Notes under the pieces: model-generated | Database searches by the model: none | Told to the model about the DNA's origin: nothing | Seen by the model: the letters and a program-made list of their open reading frames with translations, nothing else | Shown: positions 26,191 through 34,500 of the stretch, one piece after another | How positions within the stretch are numbered: the stretch's first letter is position 1 | Layout of the letters: every line of letters begins with the position of its first letter | Assembly (NCBI GenBank): GCA_964598485.1 | Contig: CAZRCD010000007.1 | Coordinates: 32,065-96,064 of the forward strand | From: SOJA01 sp964598485 | GTDB taxonomy: Archaea > Thermoproteota > Bathyarchaeia > Bathyarchaeales > Bathycorpusculaceae | Direction of reading: 5' to 3' | DNA: 64,000 bases | Made by a program: the position numbers and the translations under genes

Positions 26191-26615
26191 ATCTCAGACG
26201 AAAACGCGCGCTGGTTTGTCCCTAAATTCCTAGGTTTAGGCGAATTTGTCAGATAGTACGCTCGGCCAGTCAGCTTCATCTTGGCTTTTCTTTCCTTATG
26301 GCGAGAATTACGGCTAAATAAAGTGGGAAAATAGGAAAGAGGCTGATTGTGACCCGTGCACCCGGTGCACGGACTTTTCACCGTGACTTTTCCAAACTCA
26401 CCTAGAAGACCCTACATAAATCAGCCAATTTCGGGACAAGCCAGCGCGCACAAGGTTTTTTACAAAATTAAAACAATGGAAATATTTTGTTCAGTTTTCA
26501 TCTTTCTCTATAGTAGTGGTGGTAGAAGTAATGTAAATGAATGAATGGTTTTCATGCCCCGGCTTCCGTAAAGATTATATTCGATCTACTGATAACAATC
26601 TGGTGGAGGTATGAA
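26191..26615. other. 425-bp gene-free stretch with palindrome and GCGCGC motifs
   Basis: Contains GCGCGC blocks at 26205-26211 and 26444-26449 and the third GTGCAC palindrome. Minus-strand frames here lack starts or overlap the preceding gene. Strong GGAGGT at the end belongs to the gene at 26616. Confidence 0.5.
26355..26371. promoter_or_regulatory. GTGCAC palindrome, copy 3
   Basis: CGTGCACCCGGTGCACG, same half sites and 3-base spacer as the copies near the RHH gene. It lies 245 bases upstream of the gene at 26616. Confidence 0.6.
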
Positions 26616-26909
26616 ATGACAACTTACACAACACCAGCGGTCTTCAATTTGCCTTCTGGCAAGTATCGCATATCAATGCCAAGAAGAGTTACCGAAGAGA
26701 AATACGGACTCCCCCTTGTCTACACCTTCAAGAAGTGGAACGACAACCTTCTCACACCCACTAGAGATGTACTTCTACAGGCAGATTTGAAACTCGTTGC
26801 AGAATTTAAGACTGCATTAAAGCCATCCCTCACACTATGGGCAAAAATTGTTTCTGTCATTATCCGCTATAAGATAGCTAACTTGCTCAAAAAGGTCACA
26901 CTATCTTAA
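26616..26909 (+). CDS. 97-aa protein, unknown function
   Basis: Start ATG 26616 is chosen because GGAGGT stands 6 bases upstream. The first 40 residues (VFNLPSGKYRISMPRRVTEE) resemble the short beta-strand leader of a small regulator; the C-terminus is an amphipathic, basic helix (IVSVIIRYKIANLLKKV). No family recognised. Could be a target of the RHH regulator, given the palindrome upstream. Confidence 0.55.
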   Translation: MTTYTTPAVFNLPSGKYRISMPRRVTEEKYGLPLVYTFKKWNDNLLTPTRDVLLQADLKLVAEFKTALKPSLTLWAKIVSVIIRYKIANLLKKVTLS

Positions 26910-27038
26910 TACTGTGCGCTAAAGGTGTTGAAACCATACATCAGTTAAGGTCTTCTCACTCCTTCCAAAAACAAAACGATAAGTTTCTTATATCACATTC
27001 ACTGAGTACCTGAACATTCAAGAATAAACAATAGGAGA

Positions 27039-27743
27039 GTGAAAGAAATAGATTTTATTATCAAATACAAACCATCCTATTCAATGCTTGTTGTCAATCT
27101 AGATCAAGGTGAAAAAATAACGGCTGAATCTGGTGCAATGACTTACATGGATCCTAACATAGAGGCACATACGCGAAAAAGAGAAAAAAGCCTTCTTGGC
27201 AGTATAGGTCTCGCAGTTTTTGGACGCCAATCCTTTTGGGTGAACGATTACACAGCTTCAAACGGTCAGGGAGAAGTAGCATTTGTGTCCGCACCTGTAG
27301 GCGACATAGAAACATTAGAGGTTAAGCCAGACCAAGGCTACGTAATCCAAAAATCCTCTTACATAGCTTCAACAGAAAACGTTAATTTGGATGTTAAATG
27401 GGAAGGCTTCACTAAAGGGTTGTTCGGTCAAGGCTTGTTCATGATAAAAGTCACGGGTAACGGCACTCTATTCATAAACACTTTCGGAGCAATAGACAAA
27501 CACACTTTGAAGTCTGGACAAGAACTAATTGTTGACAACTTCCATCTAGTAGCCTTCAGTGACACATGCAACTACAAAGTTACAAAGTTTGGAGGATTAA
27601 AAGAAACTTTACTCGGCGGAGAAGGACTAGTGACCAGAATAACAGGCCCAGGAGACATCTATATACAAACAAAAAACCTAAGGGAATTCGTAGAATGGCT
27701 GTGGACATTGATTGAGCCTAGAGTCAAATCAAGAGCCCGCTAA
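27039..27743 (+). CDS. AIM24 / TIGR00266 family protein
   Basis: 234 aa beta-rich protein. Seen: KYKPSYSMLVVNLDQGEKI, ESGAMTYMDPNIEAHT, KSLLGSIGLAVFGRQSF, and GGLKETLLGGEGLVTRITGPG followed by IYIQTKNL, all hallmarks of the family. AIM24-like proteins form trimeric beta barrels; in yeast they are mitochondrial, in prokaryotes the role is uncertain. GTG start behind AGGAGA. Confidence 0.93.
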   Translation: MKEIDFIIKYKPSYSMLVVNLDQGEKITAESGAMTYMDPNIEAHTRKREKSLLGSIGLAVFGRQSFWVNDYTASNGQGEVAFVSAPVGDIETLEVKPDQGYVIQKSSYIASTENVNLDVKWEGFTKGLFGQGLFMIKVTGNGTLFINTFGAIDKHTLKSGQELIVDNFHLVAFSDTCNYKVTKFGGLKETLLGGEGLVTRITGPGDIYIQTKNLREFVEWLWTLIEPRVKSRAR

Positions 27744-27852
27744 TGTTCCATCTTTTTCTTTTAATTGAGAACCTAAACAAAAAAGTCAATGTTTATATCC
27801 CAAAGAATTAAAACTTCTTGAAAGTTTTCTACTACAGAGTGTAGAGAATAGT

Positions 27853-28008
27853 ATGCATGAAGTTCAAGTTGACGGAGAAAAATTAACGATTGATGACGTT
27901 GTTAGGGTTGCACGGGAAAACGCTAAAAATTCCAGTGCGAAAGCAAGAGCGCCAATAAAGCTTATTGTCTCTGATCTTGACAAGTTGTTTACGTGCACGC
28001 TACCATAG
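27853..28008 (+). pseudogene. N-terminal fragment of aromatic amino-acid lyase (HAL/PAL)
   Basis: 51 codons from ATG to TAG. VQVDGEKLTIDDVVRVARENA matches the start of histidine/phenylalanine ammonia-lyases (V-x-LDG-x-x-LTLEDVVxVAR). After about residue 45 similarity ends and a stop follows. A second fragment of the same family lies at 31928-32225 on the same strand, so the gene was split. A TATA-like TTTATATC stands about 55 bases upstream. Confidence 0.6.
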
Positions 28009-28058
28009 GAAAGCAGTTTAATAACTAAGATGTTTAGATTGATAAGTAAAGGAGGTTT

Positions 28059-29225
28059 ATGTTGGAGGCATCTTCTAGAACTTCTTTAATAAAGTCTTCG
28101 GCTATTCGCAGGATGCTTGAACTCTCGACGGGAATGGAGAACGTTGTTCATTTGGAACAAGGTGAACCAGACTTCACAACGCCAAGCCATATTTTGGACG
28201 CAGCTGTGAAGGCTATGAAAAATGGGTTCACACATTATACAGAGATTAACGGAACGTTAGAACTGCGTCAGGCTATGGCTGAAAAACTTGAGAAAGAAAA
28301 TGGCATTGATGCTAATCCGAGAACAGAGATAACAGTAACGTCCGGGTCTCAAGAAGCAATGTTCATTGCCGCGCTGGGGTTTCTGAATCCAAGTGACGAA
28401 GCTTTAATTCTTGATCCATACTACCCAGCATATTTTGAAGATACTCTATTAGCAGAGGCAGTGCCAATTACAGTCTCTCTCAATGAGGAAGAAAATTACC
28501 CTGTGAATATGGAGGCCCTAGATGGAAAAATAACGAAGAAGACGAAGATGATTTGGATGTGCAACCCGTCTAATCCAACAGGTCACGTATCTTCTAAGGA
28601 GGACCTAGAAATCATAGCTGAAGTGGCGAAAAGGCACAATTTAATAGTTTTCATGGACGAAATATATGAGAAACTTCTCTATGACGATTCAAAACATATT
28701 AGTATAGGTTCGTTACCCGGAATGGAGAGTAGAACTATCACAGTGAACGGTTTCTCAAAAGCCTACGCGATGACTGGGTGGAGGATAGGCTATGTAGTGG
28801 CTGAAAAGAAGCTCTCAGCTACACTGCGCAAATTACATTATCACGCAACTCTTTGTCCAAATGCAATTTCACAGAAGGCTGCTCTAGCTGCACTAACAGG
28901 ATCACAGGACTGCGTTCAAGAAATGGTTAAAGAATACGATAGAAGAAGGAAACTGGTAATCAATGAACTCGATACGATTGAGTCTTTGTCCTACACCGTG
29001 CCTAAAGGGGCCTTCTACGTTTTTCCAAACCTCTCAAGTTTTGAGGAATCAGATGAGGCAATGGCATTGTATCTGTTAAAGAAGGCTGGGGTTGTGACTG
29101 TGCCTGGCTCTGGCTTCGGAAAAGCTGGTGAAGGTCATTTGAGAATTTCCTACTCTGTCTCCTATGAACAGGTTAAGGAAGGAATGAAACGTCTCAAAGA
29201 GTGTTTAGATTTCAGACAAACTTAG
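28059..29225 (+). CDS. Class I/II PLP aminotransferase (aspartate aminotransferase-like)
   Basis: 388 aa. Seen: TVTSGSQEAMFIAALGF, WMCNPSNPTGHVSS, FMDEIYEKLLYD and the PLP-lysine block NGFSKAYAMTGWRIGYV, fold type I subgroup I-gamma. AGGAGGTTT lies directly before the ATG at 28059. Amino donor and acceptor cannot be decided. It is divergent in context from the aconitase-X/dehydrogenase genes on the other strand, but a 2-oxoacid-forming transaminase would fit with the 2-hydroxyacid dehydrogenase. Confidence 0.93.
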   Translation: MLEASSRTSLIKSSAIRRMLELSTGMENVVHLEQGEPDFTTPSHILDAAVKAMKNGFTHYTEINGTLELRQAMAEKLEKENGIDANPRTEITVTSGSQEAMFIAALGFLNPSDEALILDPYYPAYFEDTLLAEAVPITVSLNEEENYPVNMEALDGKITKKTKMIWMCNPSNPTGHVSSKEDLEIIAEVAKRHNLIVFMDEIYEKLLYDDSKHISIGSLPGMESRTITVNGFSKAYAMTGWRIGYVVAEKKLSATLRKLHYHATLCPNAISQKAALAALTGSQDCVQEMVKEYDRRRKLVINELDTIESLSYTVPKGAFYVFPNLSSFEESDEAMALYLLKKAGVVTVPGSGFGKAGEGHLRISYSVSYEQVKEGMKRLKECLDFRQT

Positions 29226-29255
29226 GTATTCTGTTCTTTTCTACACTATAAGTGA

Positions 29256-29699
29256 TCATTTTATTACGGTGACTTTTCTCCCATCTGCGTCCACTTTGAC
29301 GAAGTCGCCCATGTGAATGGCTTTGAATGGGTCTTCTTCTAATCTATCTACGAGAGGAACATCTGCTATTACCGCGCTAACAATAAGTACTGTTTCCACG
29401 TCCTTAACAATCATTGCTCTTGGAGCAACTCTGTTTGATGCCAGTTTAAAGAGGCCGTCTATCTGAACCACCGAGCTAGCTTTCCCCGATGGGAATACAA
29501 GCACCTTATTTGCGACACTTTTTCCCTCCAGTTCATGGCCCTTCTCCCTGATTATGCCCGTTTTTGGATCTGTAAGGTAGAAGCATATCGCATCATGAGA
29601 GACCAGGGCTTCACCCTCTCCATAACCGCCCACAATCTTGTGACATTTCAAAGTGATTTCCAAACTTTCATCCCCATTCTCCTTTAATTGCGGCATCAA
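29256..29699 (-). CDS. Aconitase X swivel domain / small subunit (DUF126)
   Basis: 147 aa. CHKIVGGYGEGEALVSHDA, VFPSGKASSVVQIDGLFKLA and DVPLVDRL mark the swivelling small domain that pairs with AcnX. In archaea the pair can be phosphomevalonate dehydratase of the modified mevalonate pathway; other AcnX act on hydroxyproline-type substrates. Its start overlaps the 3' end of the large-subunit gene by 32 bases. Confidence 0.9.
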   Translation of the reverse strand: MMPQLKENGDESLEITLKCHKIVGGYGEGEALVSHDAICFYLTDPKTGIIREKGHELEGKSVANKVLVFPSGKASSVVQIDGLFKLASNRVAPRAMIVKDVETVLIVSAVIADVPLVDRLEEDPFKAIHMGDFVKVDADGRKVTVIK

Positions 29700-30873
29700 C
29701 GCAGTTTTTCAGCCTTATCACCACTGCTTCTTTAAATCTCCGATAGTAGGCGCATTTCGGCGAGTCCGTAACGCCTATTTTATGTCTGTAGGGATGCCAA
29801 CAGGGTTCGTCTATGCACGTGTCTGGTACGACGTGTCCACCAGCCTTCTCTATTACGTCTACGTAGCCGTTTCTTTCGGCTAAAAATTTGGCTGTGGCAG
29901 ATGTGCAAACCCAAAATGAAACCTTATCGTGTATCTTTTTTCCTGTCAAGAGTCTTGCAACTTCTTCCACTTGTTTGAGTGTGTAATGTGGGCATCCAAG
30001 CATAATAAAATCTATTTTCCCGCTTGCCCCTTGAAGTTCTTCGTAGGTTTGTTTAAGTTCTTTGTCTGTCACAGTGATTTTGTCCTCTGGAACGTCGCCT
30101 TGAAAAGCATCTTCAACCGTTTGTGCCTCAACTGTGAATCCGGGTATGTGAAACATGGGAACTGCTCCGGAAGTGTTTAGCATTGCGCAAAGGTTTATGA
30201 GCTCCTCAGTTGCTGGTCGCCTTGATATGCCAGTAAACACGGGGATTCCGTAGCCTATCTGCTTACCAACATACTGCCCTAAGAGGGTGTAATCGAACTC
30301 GTCCTTTAGGGTCGCTTCGACCTTCACTAGGAGCGTGCCCTTACGATTTTCTTTGAAGTGTAGCTCGTATTTTGGAGTCTTTCCGATGACTCCTGCAGCC
30401 AATGCGCTTTGAGCTGCTTCACGATTTGTTCTCGCGCCAATTACGGAGTTCACGTAGGGTGTGGCGCTCGATTCGGAGAAGGCAACGTGTTCACCGTAGA
30501 GAGGAATACTCTCTGTAATGTATGGCGTGCAACACCAGCTAAGTATAGCGCCTATCTGCTTGTAGCCTTCCTTTACCCTCCGAGCTACCTCTGCCTCTTT
30601 TTCTGGAATTTCAAATATACTGTGAAAATACTCCATGTCATAAACTGGGTTTGTGGTGGTGGGCACTCTGCATGAGGCGCCTCCCTTGGCCAAGAGTTCA
30701 ACGAAATACATGTCTCCTTCTTGACCGCTTGAAGCTGCATGTGCACGCGTTATAGGAATCAATTTTTCAGCGTCGTAGGCGTCTCCAATTGCTACGAGTA
30801 GCTCCATCGCTTTTTGTGTTCCTTCCCCGAATTCTCCTTTGAATATTTGCTCTTCCTCTTTGGTTAGGTGCAT
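29668..30873 (-). CDS. Aconitase X catalytic domain / large subunit (DUF521)
   Basis: 401 aa. MHLTKEEEQIFKGEFGEG and the segment YVNSVIGARTNREAAQSALAA are AcnX signatures; candidate [Fe-S] Cys ligands occur in WCCTPYI, MLGCPHY and CTSATAKF, and PDTCIDEPCWHP. With the small subunit it forms a dehydratase; phosphomevalonate dehydratase (isoprenoid synthesis) is the leading candidate in archaea. The downstream-oriented neighbour, a D-2-hydroxyacid dehydrogenase transcribed just ahead of it, is unusual for a mevalonate gene and leaves a catabolic role open. Confidence 0.9.
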   Translation of the reverse strand: MHLTKEEEQIFKGEFGEGTQKAMELLVAIGDAYDAEKLIPITRAHAASSGQEGDMYFVELLAKGGASCRVPTTTNPVYDMEYFHSIFEIPEKEAEVARRVKEGYKQIGAILSWCCTPYITESIPLYGEHVAFSESSATPYVNSVIGARTNREAAQSALAAGVIGKTPKYELHFKENRKGTLLVKVEATLKDEFDYTLLGQYVGKQIGYGIPVFTGISRRPATEELINLCAMLNTSGAVPMFHIPGFTVEAQTVEDAFQGDVPEDKITVTDKELKQTYEELQGASGKIDFIMLGCPHYTLKQVEEVARLLTGKKIHDKVSFWVCTSATAKFLAERNGYVDVIEKAGGHVVPDTCIDEPCWHPYRHKIGVTDSPKCAYYRRFKEAVVIRLKNCVDAAIKGEWG

Positions 30874-30885
30874 ATTGTTTCATCT

Positions 30886-31851
30886 TCATTTTTTGTTGAC
30901 TGGACGAACTGGTTGACACAGGTTTTGTGGGCAGTCTTCTAGGAACTTTACAATGTTGTCGATGCAAATGTCAGTGCACTTCTTTGCCGCTTCAACTGTG
31001 TGGAAACCAATGTGAGGAGAAAGCACAGTATTGTCAAGTTTGAACAACGGATTGTCCTTTTGTAGGGGCTCTTCTTCGAAAACGTCTAATCCGGCATAAG
31101 ATAGTTTACGTGATTTTAAGGCGTCGACTAAAGCCTTTTCATCTATTACTTTACCTTGAGATGTGTTGATTAGAACACAGCCGCTTTTCATAACTTCGAT
31201 TTCTTTTTCCCCTATTAGCCCTTCTGTTTCCTGTGTTAACGGCACATGCAAAGTTATTACGTCACTTTCTTTCAACAACGTTCGAAGGTCAACGTACTTC
31301 ATTCCAATCTCTTCTGCCTTCTTAAAGTTAGGGTACTTGTCGAAACCCAAGAGTTTCATCTTAAAAGCTTTGCCAATTTCAGCAACCCGACAGCCAATCG
31401 CTCCTGTGCCAATTATGCCGAGAGTTTTCCCAGCTAATTCCCAGCCTCTAAAAGGTCTCCAATCGAATTCTCCTCTCCTAACATGCATGTCGGCCAGCAA
31501 CAATTTTCTGGCTGCCGCCAACAACAAAGCAAAAACGTGCTCAGCAACAGCTTCAGTGGCATAGCCCGGAACATGCGTAACTGCTATCCCTTTTTTCCTT
31601 GCCGCCTCGAGATCTGCATAGTGGCATGTAGTAGCCCATATGGAGACCATTTTAAGTTTTTCAGCAGACTTGAGGACGTCTTCAGTTAGGTAACTCCAAC
31701 CAACTATTACGATGTCAGCTTCCTTTATTCTTTCCTTCAGATCGTTAGGAGTTTTAGGTATATCCTCAAAAATTTCCACGTCGGCAATAGATCGTAGTTT
31801 TTTGACGTGCTGTTCTTCTAAGTATACACGATCTACAACGACTATCTTCAT
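30886..31851 (-). CDS. D-2-hydroxyacid dehydrogenase (SerA/GyaR-like)
   Basis: 321 aa. NAD-binding motif GTGAIGCRVAEIGKAF near residue 150, substrate/NAD Arg region INTSQGKVIDEKALVDAL, catalytic Glu in DVFEEEPL and His in SPHIGFHT. No C-terminal ACT domain, so not a classic regulated SerA. Could reduce glyoxylate, hydroxypyruvate or a branched/aromatic 2-oxoacid. It lies 12 bases upstream of the aconitase-X genes and is co-transcribed. Confidence 0.92.
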   Translation of the reverse strand: MKIVVVDRVYLEEQHVKKLRSIADVEIFEDIPKTPNDLKERIKEADIVIVGWSYLTEDVLKSAEKLKMVSIWATTCHYADLEAARKKGIAVTHVPGYATEAVAEHVFALLLAAARKLLLADMHVRRGEFDWRPFRGWELAGKTLGIIGTGAIGCRVAEIGKAFKMKLLGFDKYPNFKKAEEIGMKYVDLRTLLKESDVITLHVPLTQETEGLIGEKEIEVMKSGCVLINTSQGKVIDEKALVDALKSRKLSYAGLDVFEEEPLQKDNPLFKLDNTVLSPHIGFHTVEAAKKCTDICIDNIVKFLEDCPQNLCQPVRPVNKK

Positions 31852-31927
31852 TCGTCATCCTTTTTCCTAAGATGTGGCGAATCCATTTAAGTTTTATTGG
31901 ATAGATAAGAAAAAGTAAGGAGTTAAT

Positions 31928-32225
31928 GTAGAAGAAAAAGAAGCCATGGAAAAGGCTGGAATAAATACAGTCCAGCTGGAGTCTAAGGAAGGATTTGCTC
32001 TCAACAATGGCACATAATCTAATGACAGCGATAGCAGCGTTAACAGTCTGTGACGCTGAAAACTTGATTGAAACAGCGGAAATTGTAACTGCTCTGAGTC
32101 TTAGAGCACTACTCGGAATTTCCGACGCCTTTGACGAGGAAATTCACAAGGTCAGACCGCACAAAAGGCAAACATATTTCACGCGTGAGAGCACTTGGCA
32201 TTGTCTTATTTTAGAGAATTGTTAG
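31928..32225 (+). pseudogene. Middle fragment of aromatic amino-acid lyase (HAL/PAL), frameshifted
   Basis: Reads VEEKEAMEKAGINTVQLESK, EGFALNNGT, then a stop; in the next frame it resumes NLMTAIAALTVCDAENLIET, AEIVTALSLRALLG, DAFDEEIHKVRPH. The joined text is the family block EAL-x-x-AG ... KEGLALxNGTxxMTA ... RPHxGQ. The MIO-forming Ala-Ser-Gly and the catalytic C-terminal half are missing. The matching N-terminal fragment is at 27853-28008. Confidence 0.8.
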
Positions 32226-32310
32226 GCAAAAGTGCTAAATATCCTTTATACGTAAATATTCTTAACCTTTAAGGGCAGAAAGAGAACAAAAGGAAACGAG
32301 AAAATAAGGA

Positions 32311-32427
32311 ATGAAAGACAAGGACATACTTCGAGCAATTAAATCAACATTGTTAAGCATTTTCCATGTTGACTATCAAGTTCAACTAGATAAGGAAGAA
32401 ACCCACGACACTCAGAAGGATGATTAG
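32311..32427 (+). CDS. Candidate 38-aa peptide
   Basis: ATG to TAG frame MKDKDILRAIKSTLLSIF ending acidic, preceded by AAGGA and, further up, a TATA-like CTTTATAC near 32242. Followed by a hairpin. No family recognised; weak candidate. Confidence 0.3.
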   Translation: MKDKDILRAIKSTLLSIFHVDYQVQLDKEETHDTQKDD

Positions 32428-32449
32428 GAATTTTTGAAGGCCGGCTTTA

Positions 32450-32465
32450 ATGCAGGGGCCTGCAT
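32450..32465. repeat. Short hairpin (ATGCAGG-GG-CCTGCAT)
   Basis: A perfect 7-bp inverted repeat with a 2-base loop, flanked by GCCGGC and a CCCCC tract. It may end the transcript of the peptide gene or be an operator. No T run follows closely. Confidence 0.45.
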
Positions 32466-32532
32466 CTGACATCCTAATCGCCCCCTTACACAACAGTTTG
32501 ACAATCGCTTTTTTGCAAGATTGGTTAAAACT

Positions 32533-32540
32533 AATATATC
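32533..32540 (+). promoter_or_regulatory. TATA-like box of the flavin reductase gene
   Basis: AATATATC located about 41-48 bases before the ATG at 32581. Confidence 0.4.
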
Positions 32541-32580
32541 AAATAATAATATAGTTCTCATTCTAAAGGGGTCTGTTTGA

Positions 32581-33111
32581 ATGAAGAAGGAAGTCCCTGT
32601 TCGTGATGGATTGAGGCAGTTGCCTATTAGGCCCGTTTATTTGGTTTCAGTTGGGCATGAAGGAAAAAAGAACATTATAAGTATCGGCATGTTTGCCTTC
32701 TTTTCTGGAAAGCCAACTGTTGTAGGTGTCGGTATAACACGTGCCAGATACTCCTTTGAATTGGTTCGTCAAAGCGGAGAGTACGTAGTTAACGCGGTTG
32801 ATGAGAACCTTATGAAAGCTGTGCGAATATGCGGGAGAAAATCAGGTCGAGAAGTAGACAAGTTTAAACTGGCAAAACTTACGCCCGTAAAAGGAGTTAA
32901 GGTCAAGGCTCCACTTATCCAAGAAAGCCCAGTAAACATCGAATGCAAAGTTGTTAAAGAAGCAGAAATAGGCGATCATGTCTGGTTTATGGGTGAAGTG
33001 TTGGCTGTCCATGTTCGCGAAGGCTACAACTGGAAAGATGGTTTACTATTCAAATGGATAGGTGAAGACGGATTCTACTATAAGGTAGGAGAAAAAACAG
33101 GCAAATTCTGA
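32581..33111 (+). CDS. Flavin reductase-like FMN-binding protein
   Basis: 176 aa split-barrel FMN protein. Seen: PVYLVSVGHEGKKNIISIGM, VGVGITRARYSFELVRQSGEY and VNAVDENL, then the INxE-like ESPVNIECKVVKEAE. Family members reduce flavin or bind FMN as electron carriers. Monocistronic, near a nitroreductase on the other strand. Confidence 0.88.
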   Translation: MKKEVPVRDGLRQLPIRPVYLVSVGHEGKKNIISIGMFAFFSGKPTVVGVGITRARYSFELVRQSGEYVVNAVDENLMKAVRICGRKSGREVDKFKLAKLTPVKGVKVKAPLIQESPVNIECKVVKEAEIGDHVWFMGEVLAVHVREGYNWKDGLLFKWIGEDGFYYKVGEKTGKF

Positions 33112-33198
33112 AAGACCTCATGCACATAAATCGCGTGTGCGCGTGCAATTAAAAATCAGGCAGGCCAAGCATTGTTCTCTTTTCTAGCTTCATGCCGC

Positions 33199-33711
33199 TC
33201 AAAGTTTTAGAGGTTTGCCGTATTTTTCTTCGAAGAAGATTTCACTGAAACTTTTTCTTGGCTTTGCCTGTGGTCTCTCGTCTGGCACTCCTATGGACAG
33301 CAAAGCCACAACTGCCATTTTTTCAGGAATTCCGAGTAACTGTTTCACCTGCTCTTCTTCGAAAGCTCCTATCCAGCAAGTGCCATAACCTAAGCTTGTA
33401 GAAGCCAGAACCAAATGTTCAACGGCAATCATAACGTCCTGTTTGCACCATTTAAGTGAAGCCTCAGCATCCGCCAAAGCCACGATTATGACTCCAGCAT
33501 CCGCCAGAAACATTTGATTCCGTGCAGCCTGCGCAAGAAGCTTCTTCTGTTCAGAGGTTCGAACGACTATAAAACGCCAAGGCTGACGGTTTCCAGCTGA
33601 CGGTGCTAAACGAGCAGCCTCCAGAATCCTCTTTAAGTCCTCATTTGGCACGTTTGATGTCTTATAATTTCTTACGCTTCTCCTTTTCTCTATAACTTCG
33701 AAAACTTCCAT
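33199..33711 (-). CDS. Nitroreductase-family FMN protein
   Basis: 170 aa. RRSVRNYKTSNVPNEDLKRI, LAPSAGNRQPWRFIVVRT and the C-terminal GTCWIGAFEEEQVKQLLGIP match small archaeal nitroreductase-like oxidoreductases that bind FMN as dimers. Natural substrate unknown. ATG 33711. Confidence 0.92.
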   Translation of the reverse strand: MEVFEVIEKRRSVRNYKTSNVPNEDLKRILEAARLAPSAGNRQPWRFIVVRTSEQKKLLAQAARNQMFLADAGVIIVALADAEASLKWCKQDVMIAVEHLVLASTSLGYGTCWIGAFEEEQVKQLLGIPEKMAVVALLSIGVPDERPQAKPRKSFSEIFFEEKYGKPLKL

Positions 33712-33828
33712 ACTTTTTCGCTTCCTTTTTCACTTGTAGAATGAAAATCCGTGTTTTTATGTGTTTATGATGGCAGACGCGGTTTTGGATGGATGGCGTC
33801 ATTAGTTTTTCACCATAAGGTGCGTGTA

Positions 33829-33836
33829 TTTATAAA
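33829..33836 (+). promoter_or_regulatory. TATA box of the TIGR04076 gene
   Basis: TTTATAAA, a near-ideal archaeal TATA box, 35-42 bases before the GTG start at 33871. Confidence 0.6.
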
Positions 33837-33870
33837 CGTAGAAAAGTACATTGTTCGATGGTGAATTCAC

Positions 33871-34134
33871 GTGTCGTGCATCATTAAAGTCACTGTGAAG
33901 AGTCAGAAGGGAAAATGTGCATTTGGACATAAAGTGGGGGACAAAATAGTTTTTGATGGCAAATCAGTCAGAGGTGACATCTGCTACAGTGCACTCATGG
34001 TTTTGCTTCCGAAGATCTTCGCCATGCTTTATGGAGTAGAATTCCCTTGGGCTGAAGACAAAGACGTAATATTCAATGCTTGTCCTGACGCCGAGAACCC
34101 TGTTGTGTTCGAAATCCGCCGAGTCGAAGAGTAA
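33871..34134 (+). CDS. TIGR04076-family protein
   Basis: 87 aa. KVTVKSQKGKCAFGHKVGDK with later Cys at GDICYSAL and FNACPDAENPVVFEI follow this small family of unknown function; three or four conserved Cys suggest metal or cluster binding. GTG start. Alone in its transcript. Confidence 0.8.
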   Translation: MSCIIKVTVKSQKGKCAFGHKVGDKIVFDGKSVRGDICYSALMVLLPKIFAMLYGVEFPWAEDKDVIFNACPDAENPVVFEIRRVEE

Positions 34135-34279
34135 CTGTTGACAATGGCACACGTTGGATTATCAATCCCTCATTCACAGGTAACGGAAAATTCAAACTCT
34201 TGGCTAAAGACAATTAATAGACGATTTGTTGTTTGAAATGAAACTATTTTGCCTTGACTAACCATTCATTGCATGCAAC

Positions 34280-34442
34280 TGGTCGGGCGGGCAGGATTTG
34301 AACCTGCGACAATCCGGTTTCTGCATGTACGCTTGATAGGCTGGGTGACACCCGCCACAGGTAGGCGTCTACAGCGTCTCCGCCAGCTAATGCCATAAGC
34401 CTATGCTGACTCGGAAGCTCTACCAAGCTGAGCTACCGCCCG
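34280..34442 (-). tRNA. tRNA-Tyr (GTA) with two introns
   Basis: Acceptor CGGGCGG pairs with CCGCCCG, discriminator A73, encoded CCA. C1-G72, D arm TAGCTCAGCTTGGTAGAGC, variable/T region TTGTCGCAGGTTCAAATC match archaeal tRNA-Tyr. The anticodon loop CTGTAGA is found inside the interrupted middle (34375-34368). Assembly requires a 36-nt intron (34411-34376, about position 30/31) and a 50-nt intron (34368-34319, position 37/38); boundaries may be off by one or two bases. Bases GGT before position 1 pair with ACC at the 3' end, extending the acceptor helix to 10 bp. Confidence 0.75.
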
Positions 34443-34500
34443 ACCGAAATTCCTATGATAATGAAATCGAATTTATGTGTTTCGTATTAGTTGTCAGCGT

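Noticed and set aside
26136..26381. 81-codon minus-strand ORF
   Set aside because: Overlaps the end of the anchored protein gene and has no supporting motif.
34369..34411. Reading the first tRNA as Leu with anticodon CAG
   Set aside because: No long variable arm, and position 31-39 would mismatch; the arms match archaeal tRNA-Tyr and CTGTAGA is present between two introns.
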